Source: Entrophospora sp. SA101
Lineage: Eukaryota > Glomeromycota > Glomeromycetes > Entrophosporales > Entrophosporaceae
DNA length: 12,930 nucleotides
Direction of reading: 5' to 3'
Assembly (NCBI GenBank): GCA_958430865.1
Contig: CAUDNR010000136.1
Location: forward strand, 39,020 to 51,949
Part shown: one piece after another, positions 6,899-12,930 of the stretch
How positions within the stretch are numbered: position 1 is the stretch's first letter
How the letters are laid out: every line of letters begins with the position of its first letter
The notes under the pieces: model-generated
Databases searched by the model: none
Seen by the model: the letters and a program-made list of their open reading frames with translations, nothing else
Told to the model about the DNA's origin: nothing
Made by a program: the position numbers and the translations under genes

Positions 6899-7462
6899 AA
6901 TTTTGAATTATCTGAGGGTGATAAAAAAAATTTTGAAGAAAGTTTGGTGATTGCATGTGAAAATAATGAAGGATTTTCAGAATCCAGCATAATAAAAATC
7001 AATTATGATTGTCCAATTTTTCAAGGAATGAATCCATCAATACCTCAAAATCAAAACCATCAACCTTTATATACAAGCAATAATGATAATTTACAATCCA
7101 ATTTTTCTCATCAACAACAACTACCTAATACATTTGACAATTCACAATCATCAGCTAATTCTAATTTATGTTTTCAACAATCATGCAATATCTTTGATGA
7201 TCCACAATATAATGTGTCTCATCAACAATTTTTTCCAAATGTTAACTTAAATTTTTCACAACAACCATCCAACAACTTTGTTGAACCACAGTTTAATGTT
7301 ACTCAACCTTTAGATTACAACTCATTCTCTAGGCTCCAAAATTACAATACTTACAGTTATAATCCTTTAAATCTAACTAATAATCGTCAATTCAATCAGT
7401 TTATTAATCAAACTTCAGACAATTTTAACAACAATAAAAAAAGAAAAAAGAATAACAATTAA
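6899..7462 (+). CDS. Asn/Gln-rich low-complexity protein, unknown; 5' part missing or spliced
   Basis: The frame is open from 6899 to TAA at 7460-7462. There is no ATG before 7028 (MNPSIPQNQ), so either translation starts there (144 aa) or the segment is a 3' exon. The upstream part reads like protein (FELSEGDKKNFEESLVIACE), which favours an exon or a truncated gene. The body is dominated by N, Q, S, F and P with loose repeats of the type FxNxxFSQQPxN, FDDPQYNVSHQQ and VEPQFNVTQP. It ends with a lysine/asparagine run (KKRKKNNN) that could serve in nuclear localisation. I recognise no domain. The same frame continues upstream to 6842 (MLGRIPMANTC) but is interrupted by TAA at 6896-6898. The Kolobok-like element ends 83 bp upstream and may have separated this frame from its own 5' region. 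Part of it (7048-7130) recurs inverted at the window's right edge. Confidence 0.5.
   Translation, partial: NFELSEGDKKNFEESLVIACENNEGFSESSIIKINYDCPIFQGMNPSIPQNQNHQPLYTSNNDNLQSNFSHQQQLPNTFDNSQSSANSNLCFQQSCNIFDDPQYNVSHQQFFPNVNLNFSQQPSNNFVEPQFNVTQPLDYNSFSRLQNYNTYSYNPLNLTNNRQFNQFINQTSDNFNNNKKRKKNNN
7048..7130 (+). repeat. 83-bp block duplicated in inverted orientation at 12848-12930
   Basis: The reverse complement of 12848-12930 matches this block with one mismatch (7125 C against T), including an exact run of 77 bp at 7048-7124. The match is coding in the same frame in both places (NHQPLYTSNNDNLQSNF). It stops abruptly at 7130 on one side and is cut by the window edge on the other, so its full length is unknown. 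Confidence 0.9.
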
Positions 7463-7554
7463 AATAAATTTATAAGATATGGTTGCTGGCTATTTTTTAA
7501 AATTGGAAACTGTTTATTTTAAAATTACTATTTTTAGAGTGATAATTCTATTTT

Positions 7555-7574
7555 TATATATATATATATATATA
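7555..7574. repeat. (TA)10 microsatellite
   Basis: A pure TA dinucleotide run lies in the spacer between the Asn/Gln-rich frame and the convergent transposase relic. The rest of 7463-7682 is AT-rich with no visible gene. Confidence 0.8.
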
Positions 7575-7682
7575 AAGTTTAAAATATTTTTTTTCTGATT
7601 CATTTCATTAAAATTTTAGTTCAATGCAATAAATTTAGTTAACCATTTAAGTCTTACAAATTTAAAATAAAAAAAATATAAA

Positions 7683-9283
7683 CTAAACATATCTTCTATT
7701 CAATATTTCTTTAACTTTAGCTATTACATCTAAATAAACATTTATTCCATAATTATTATCTTCTCTATCTATACCCACTGAATTTAATAATTCATGATAT
7801 TCATTTTGGTTTAAAACATTTCTAGGATCTTCAACAACCACAGCAGCAGCATTATCATCTGAATTTGATGGTATAGGCCCTTCCCAGTCAATCCCATACA
7901 GTTCATTGACATTAAAATCTTCCATTCCTCTATATCCACATTCAATCATTCCAGATGTAAATAACTGTAATGGAGTCTGAAAATGTTAGTACGAACTGAA
8001 TGATTATTCCACCCATCTACAAAAATAATTTAAGGCTTTTATTAATACAATTCAAATAAGTTAAATGCAAACAAAATAAATACACATTATTATCAATATC
8101 TAATTCAAAATTTTCTTCTAAATATAGAAAAATAGTTTTATATATCTTTAAAACACATCGATTTATATCACCACATAACCTTTCAATGCGTTGATTATGA
8201 ACTGAGCGTCCTGCTATAAAACTACCACATCCATACCCTCTATATCTTTCCATAAATTGCTTTACTAAAGCATTTTCACCACCATGATCTGCCCTTACTC
8301 TACTTGGAATACCAAATTGTTCTATTCCTTTTTGAAATTGTGTTAAAACAGTAATGGATTTATTGTTACTACTGCAGTTACAAAAAGTGATCATTTGTGA
8401 ATAACCATCTATTCCTGCGTGCACAACAAATTTCCACCTAATTAGTAAAAATCTATTTCCTGAACTAATTTATGAAGCGGTTGGCGAAAAATTTTACCTA
8501 CTCCACTCAAAATAAGCAATTCCTCGTTCTGGTAAAGACCATAAACTGAACTAATTTCAAAAAAAAATAGATCTTTATTCCCACGAGCAAGATTGTATTT
8601 TATCGTTTTTAAGTGCTTGTGATTTCCATCAATATGCCAAAGTGCATTTGGGCCAGCAACTTGATAAACATGCCTTGGACCATCTTTGTACCATTCCCCA
8701 AGCATCAACACGATTTAATGACTCATGTAGCCTTTGACGATGAACACGTATTCCTCTTGAACATAATACACCTGCTATTATTATCTGTCCAGAAAATGGT
8801 TGTTCTCTTTGTATGTTTCTGATTTCGTTATCTAAATCGTCATTTGATATATTAGTGTATGCTAAATCATTAGGCAAATTCAATTCAATTCTTCTTCTTA
8901 AAATTGTTCTATAAGAAACACCAAATATATCTGCAATTCATATCCATGTATGTCCTTCTTGTTGCAATATTCTAATAATATTTTCATTAATCAATAGTTT
9001 TGGTCTTCCTCCATTTTCTTCTCTATATAAAAGAGGTTGTGATGCCTCATTTTGTAAAAGATTGATCCTAGACTCAATCATTTCTTTTAAATTTGATAAT
9101 TGAATTAATCTATGGTCCACATTATATTACAAACCCCAAATGGACATACATTGAATGCAAAGTTTCAATTTTTTCCAACTGTAATTCCAATGAATTTAAA
9201 TCTTCACCCTCATGGAGAATACAGGAAGCTATTCTAATTATTTCATCAGCAAAATTTTCAAAATTTCTTTGTTGTTCATTCAT
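7683..9283 (-). pseudogene. Decayed integrase-core (rve) DDE transposase
   Basis: Read leftward from ATG 9283 (MNEQQRNFENFADEIIRIA), pieces of one transposase appear in order. They are an N-terminal helical region, an HTH-like part (NENIIRILQQEGHTWI, then IADIFGVSYRTILRRR), a linker (YTNISNDDLDNEI) and the catalytic core. Core blocks are LWHIDGNHK (first D, 8628-8630), RVRADHGGEN (second D, 8287-8289) and SVHNQRIERL (E, 8182-8184), followed by GWNNH and TPLQLFTSGM and an acidic tail ending at 7683. The order matches a eukaryotic family usually labelled integrase core domain protein. Lesions: TAA at 9122-9124 with a frame change, TGA at 8938-8940, a frameshift near 8660-8670, a 170-nt insertion at 8446-8615, a frameshift in a T-run at 8021-8025 and another near 7977-7985. 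No active protein is expected. I found no convincing terminal repeats. Confidence 0.82.
8446..8615 (-). other. 170-nt insertion inside the catalytic domain of the rve transposase relic
   Basis: The conserved block should read GNHK directly followed by LIRWKFVV. Here GNHK ends at 8616 and LIRWKFVV starts at 8445, with 170 nt between them. The insert begins CACTTAAAAACG on the minus strand, without a GT donor at the join, so it is not an ordinary intron. It is free of stops in the GNHK frame almost to its end, and part also reads as plausible peptide on the plus strand (PELIYEAVGEKFYLLHSK), but I recognise neither. Confidence 0.5.
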
Positions 9284-10149
9284 TTTAATATTAATAGGCA
9301 ATAAAAAATAATTAAGGTGTAAAATTGTTTTAGTATAATGAAATATAGCTTAAATCACTGCAAAATTAAAATCTAGTTTTATTATGTTTACAATATTTTT
9401 TAACTGGCTACAAAATTAAAAGACAATTCAACAACTTAATGATTCAATTAATATAACAAAACAATTAATATGGAAAGATGTATTCTTTTATTGGGAAGTG
9501 CGATATCTGTAAAATAAGAAATATAATTTCTTTATTAATATTTTTTTTTCAATTAGAAATAGATTAATAAATTTGGAAAAATTCATGAATTTTTTTAGTA
9601 TTTCAATTTAAAATGAAAGGTTTTTCATTTAAAATGTTAATTGCTAAATTTGTAATGTTTTTTTGAAAAAGTGATCCAATTCATGTGATGCCATTTTAAG
9701 TAATATTTGTGACATTTAAAATAAAAAATTTTACATTTTAAATAAATTTTAAATCATTTAAAACAGGGATAAAAATATTTAAAATAAAGCCACCCTCATT
9801 TTAAATGTCAAATAATGTAGACTTTTGTCATGGTTGGCGCACCATAACATAAGCCCTCCTTACTTCTAAAAATATATTTCGAAAATTAAATATTTCCTAA
9901 ACAAGATTTTTTCAACCCCCTTCGGTATATACAAGTTGGACAAGATTTCGTGAAAATATAAATACAATTAATTTTTAATTCGCAATAATTAATAAATAAT
10001 TTTTTTCATTAAATTTTTTTAATTTTGTTAATGATATAAGGGAAAAAAATTATTTATTTTTACAAAAAAAAACAAACGCATATAATATACCATTGAACTT
10101 TATTCGATTTTTATCTATTATTATTATTATTATTTTACCAAAGGACAAA
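9284..10149. other. AT-rich intergenic region between the rve relic and the wall-protein gene
   Basis: I see no coding frame worth reporting. The stretch contains the ATTTAAAAT cluster at 9606-9809 and, nearer the gene, a slightly more GC-rich patch (about 9826-9960) that may belong to the promoter of the gene starting at 10150. The leader just before that ATG has a short ATT-repeat run (about 10118-10134). Confidence 0.5.
9606..9809. repeat. Cluster of ATTTAAAAT palindrome-like motifs with a 12-bp inverted pair
   Basis: ATTTAAAAT or its reverse complement occurs at about 9606, 9627, 9714, 9732, 9774 and 9798, with close variants between. GACATTTAAAAT (9711-9722) and ATTTTAAATGTC (9798-9809) form a perfect 12-bp inverted pair enclosing 75 bp. 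This could be a small MITE-like element, but flanking target duplications are not evident. Confidence 0.5.
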
Positions 10150-12379
10150 ATGAACAAAACTAGCACAAAAACATTGATAGCACTTTTAGTAGTTCTGATA
10201 AGTTTTATTTTCATTGTCGAGTTCACAAGTCCAATTCAATCAATTAATATTGGACATTTACAAAAAAGACAAACTCCGGGTAATTATAATTATCTTTATT
10301 TTATATTACGCATTTGATTGATTCTAATTGATTTATTTATTTAAGATTCAACACTTACTATCTAGATTGATTTTTAATTAATTAATTAAATAAATTATTT
10401 ATTTTTGATTTAGCACCACCACCAGACAACCCACCACCAAAGGATAATCGTAATTATATATTTTTATTTGTTAACTTTTTTCGTTTTTGTTTTTAAAATA
10501 AAAAAAAATTGATGTTTATATATTTATTTTATAGCACCACCACCACCAAAGGATAATCGTAATTACATATTTTATTTGTTAACTTTTTCGTTTTTGTTTT
10601 TAAAATCAAAAAAAAATGATGTTTATATATTTCTCTATTTATTTTATAGCACCACCACCACCACCAAAGGATAATCGTAATTATATATTCTATTTGTTAA
10701 CTTTTCGTTTTTGTTTTTTTGAATCAAAAAAAAAAAAGATATTTATATATTTCTTTATTTATTTTATAGCACCACCACCACCAAAGGATAATCGTAATTA
10801 TATATTTTATTTGTTAACTTTTTACGTTTTTGTTTTTTGAATCAAAAAATGATGTTTATATATTTATTTTATAGCACCACCACCACCAAAGGATAATCGT
10901 AATTATATATTTTATTTGTTAACTTTTTTCGTTTTTATTTTTAAATCAAAAAATGATTCTTATAAATATATCTCTTTATTTATTTTATAGCATCACCAGC
11001 ACCTCGTAATTATTATTTGTTTATTCAGTTTTTTCGTCTTTATTTCTTGGATCAAAAAATGATGTTTTATTATTTATTTATTTCATAGAACCAACACCTG
11101 ATGCAACACCCAACCCAAATCCATCACCACCTGCTCCAAGTGCACCACAAACACCAGCACCCAACCCAGATGCAACACCAACACCTGATCCAAATGCAAC
11201 ACCAACACCTGATCCAAATGCAACACCAACACCCGATCCAAATGCAACACCAACACCTAATCCAACACCTAGTCCAAATGCACCAGCACCCAACCCAAGT
11301 GCACCACCAACACCTGATCCAAATGCACCAACGTCTAATTCAACAACAACTGGTAAGTTTTAAGAAGGGAAATAGCACATATATATAAACAGAGTATATT
11401 GGTAGTTGTATCTCGAGATAGATAGATTTAGATTTCATTAAAAATATAATTATAACTATAAATATATACATTATAAATATATAGTTGTTAGTATTACTAG
11501 TGATACTACCACTAATACAGTTAGTCCAATTGTCGATAGCTCAGTTGTTACTAACTCAACTGGAACTAATGCTGATACAAATGCCGGTACACACACACAT
11601 ATATATGCTCAAAAGAGAATAAATTTGTTAAAATATATTATTTATGATTTTATTATTTTTCTTTTTACAGGTCCTAGTTCTAGTCCTAACACTGGTGTTA
11701 CTTCTATATCATCAACAGGTAGTCCTTTCATACAATTAATTACACAATTAATATATTTATATTTATATTTATATTTATATTTACGTTTATATTAATTAGT
11801 TTCTCAATCTACTACTACGTCATATCCACCTGGACGAGAACCATGCACAAAAGCTGATGATCCAAGATGTGAACGTAAAACAACAGAGTGAGTGATTTTT
11901 GTTTTTAAAAGAAAAATTCATTATTTTCCAACAAATTAATTAAATTTATTGCAAAAAAAAAAAAAAATAGCCCAACAGTGGTCAGCACAACAGAAGAGAA
12001 TGAAATAATTACACAACCATCAACAACACCTGCAGCACCTACAAAGTCCCAATCACAACTAGCTCCAAACCCTAAAAAATCAACCATAACGCAATTCACA
12101 ACCTACACCACCACTTCAACAATATATCACCCAGGGTACTCTACTGTTACGTCTTCAAAAGGGACCGATGGAGAATTAACAACATATGCAACTTACATTC
12201 CACCAAGTACTGTCGTGGTGGTCAAGAAAGTTACCTCTGCAAAAGTAGAAGAAATTCAGGAAACTAATCCTTCTTCAGCTGGACATCTTGATCTGGAACT
12301 CTCGGTGTATAATTTATACAGTGTTGCTACATCATTATCTGTTATCGCTGTAACAATGCTTTATTTAATCGTTGCTTAA
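10150..12379 (+). CDS. Secreted, probably GPI-anchored proline/Ser/Thr-rich wall protein with a microexon array (12 exons, 396 aa)
   Basis: Proposed exons: 10150-10279, 10414-10449, 10535-10558, 10650-10676, 10770-10793, 10875-10898, 10991-11005, 11089-11352, 11485-11586, 11671-11718, 11800-11887 and 11971-12379. All introns are GT...AG, 81-134 nt, and the spliced frame (1191 nt) is open to TAA. The N-terminus is a signal peptide (MNKTSTK, then a hydrophobic stretch to about residue 25) followed by a Kex2-like KR at 39-40. Exons 2-7 encode A-PPP-DN-PPP-KDN, then copies of PPPPPKDN (residues 44-93). Exon 8 gives TPDPNATP repeats, exons 9-10 Ser/Thr/Asn-rich sequence, and exon 11 a two-cysteine segment (EPCTKADDPRCE). 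The C-terminus has a small-residue site (NPSSAG, 360-365) and a hydrophobic tail typical of a GPI signal. Expected location is the cell surface or wall as a stalk-like protein. Ten of eleven introns are phase 1; the last is phase 2. There are no close homologues I can name. Confidence 0.85.
10414..11088 (+). repeat. Tandem exon-plus-intron array (microexons 2-7)
   Basis: The repeat unit is about 105-121 bp: one microexon (36, 24, 27, 24, 24 and 15 nt, in order) plus the following 81-93-nt intron. Introns 2-7 share the start GTAATTA, a middle TTTGTTAAC with TTCGTTTTTGTTTT, an ATCAAAAAA block, GATGTTTATATAT, and the end TTTATTTTATAG (CATAG in intron 7). Exons 3, 5 and 6 have the same length and encode the same eight residues; exon 4 has one additional CCA codon. 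Exon 7 (15 nt) is a shortened, diverged member. Start-to-start spacings are 121, 115, 120, 105 and 116 bp. Confidence 0.92.
11187..11258 (+). repeat. 24-nt coding minisatellite in exon 8 (DPNATPTP)
   Basis: There are three adjacent 24-nt copies at 11187-11210, 11211-11234 and 11235-11258, differing by one base (a final CCC against CCT). Degenerate copies lie before (about 11168) and after (about 11259-11340). Each copy adds eight residues, so unit changes keep the frame. Confidence 0.9.
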
Positions 12380-12446
12380 TTAAATTATAGTATTTGTTAA
12401 TAATAATAGGGGCTTTCTCTTTTTTTTTGTATTAATAATAATAATA

Positions 12447-12488
<42 letters not shown>

Positions 12489-12791
12489 GTTTATAGAATT
12501 AATGGGTAATAGGTTTATGGTTTTTTTGTAATTTTAACTTATTTATTATCATATATTAATAGGAATATTTAAATAATTTATGATTTTTATGACTTAATAA
12601 ATAAATATCAATAAGTAATGAGGGGACCTCACTCGGGTCTTCTTTATCAACATCTACAAATCTTTTCGTAACGTCTACAACAATTAACAGTTAACAGTTG
12701 TCTCATCACATTTTGAATTTGGCATGTCCTGGTTTAATCAAGTGCATTCATGATCATTAAACACAGCATTATCACAGGTAATCTCAATTTC
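12380..12791. other. Intergenic region after the wall-protein gene
   Basis: I see no gene here. It includes a trinucleotide microsatellite at 12433-12488 and AT-rich sequence likely to hold the 3' UTR. A patch with more even base composition (about 12618-12780) contains a doubled AACAGTT (about 12688-12701); it may be flanking sequence of the leftward gene at the right edge. Confidence 0.5.
12433..12488. repeat. (TAA)n microsatellite
   Basis: There are about 18 TAA units with one base interruption at 12450, located about 50 bp after the stop of the wall-protein gene, in its probable 3' UTR. Confidence 0.9.
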
Positions 12792-12930
12792 TTAATTACT
12801 AATACTACAAGCGTATTTAATGTACGCGTCAATAATAGCGAGATTGTTATTAAGTAGTTGTTGTTGATGAGAAAAATTGGATTGTAAATTATCATTATTG
12901 CTTGTATATAAAGGTTGATGGTTTTGATTT
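12792..12930 (-). pseudogene. 3' end of a leftward Asn/Gln-rich frame sharing a block with 7048-7130
   Basis: Read leftward from the window edge, the frame encodes the same residues as the middle of the 6899-7462 protein (NHQPLYTSNNDNL... through SHQQQL). It then diverges abruptly to LNNNLAIIDAYIKYACSISN and stops at TAA (12794-12792). It is therefore either a truncated copy with a new tail or a different last exon of a related gene. The 5' part lies beyond the window, so gene or pseudogene status cannot be fixed; the abrupt loss of similarity and short tail favour truncation. Confidence 0.55.
12848..12930 (-). repeat. Inverted partner of the 83-bp block at 7048-7130
   Basis: There is one mismatch over 83 bp in inverted orientation, and the block is cut by the window edge. 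Such high identity in AT-rich intergenic-type DNA indicates a recent duplication, gene conversion, or both being copies of one dispersed repeat. Confidence 0.9.

Noticed and set aside
8446..8615. Treating the gap in the rve relic as an intron ending at TTTTACTAATTAG
   Set aside because: The acceptor side looks plausible, but the conserved residues LIR lie across it and there is no GT donor at the GNHK side with a matching phase.
8613..8822. Plus-strand frame across the rve relic
   Set aside because: It is antisense to the conserved transposase sequence GNHK to RVHRQRL.
9121..9145. A 25-nt intron (GTTTGTAAT...CATAG) to explain the frame change at the start of the rve gene
   Set aside because: It is too short for a spliceosomal intron; a small indel in a decayed copy is simpler.
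10616..10840. Open frame through the microexons and introns (contains APPPPPKDN twice)
   Set aside because: It reads straight through two GT...AG introns; the spliced frame over 12 exons is far better supported.
10414..11088. Regular short repeats with similar spacers suggested a CRISPR-like array
   Set aside because: Both repeat and spacer are conserved from unit to unit, the units begin and end at splice sites, and the reading frame is kept. It is an exon-intron duplication in a eukaryotic gene.
11078..11293. Minus-strand Gly/Val-rich frame opposite exon 8
   Set aside because: It is the antisense of a CCA/ACA-rich repeat, which gives an open Gly-rich frame automatically.

Overview
This is a strongly AT-rich eukaryotic window, most likely from a fungus. 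The evidence is short GT-AG introns of about 80-135 nt, a secreted Pro/Ser/Thr-rich protein with a predicted GPI tail, low-complexity Asn/Gln proteins and three unrelated DNA transposons side by side. My best guess is a Glomeromycotina (Rhizophagus-like) arbuscular mycorrhizal fungus. That guess rests on general look, not on a marker gene.

Layout, left to right. (1) 1-1349: 5' half of a pogo/Tigger-type (Tc1/mariner) transposon. Its transposase runs leftward off the window, and its terminus ends in CAGTC/GACTG next to a TA. (2) 1658-6815: a complete 5158-bp element with 53-bp imperfect terminal inverted repeats and an exact TTAA duplication. It carries a Kolobok-like (Mutator-like fold) DDE transposase and, overlapping it by 16 nt, a full RecQ-family helicase. 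The transposase N-terminus appears to need one intron and contains a probable 1-nt deletion. (3) 6899-7462: an Asn/Gln-rich reading frame lying 80 bp from the element's right target site. (4) 7683-9283, minus strand: a decayed integrase-core (rve) DDE transposase with several frameshifts, a stop codon and a 170-nt insertion in the catalytic domain. (5) 10150-12379: a 12-exon gene for a secreted, probably GPI-anchored proline-rich wall protein. Exons 2-7 are a tandem array of 15-36 nt microexons, each packaged with its own near-identical intron. (6) 12792-12930, minus strand: the end of another gene that shares an 83-bp nearly identical block with the Asn/Gln-rich frame, in inverted orientation.

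Two things stand out. The TTAA element couples a DDE transposase to a RecQ helicase, which I do not recall as a standard cargo of Kolobok elements. The microexon array is a minisatellite whose unit is a whole exon plus intron: every unit is frame-neutral (phase 1 to phase 1), so copy-number change or exon skipping would alter only the length of a proline-rich stalk.
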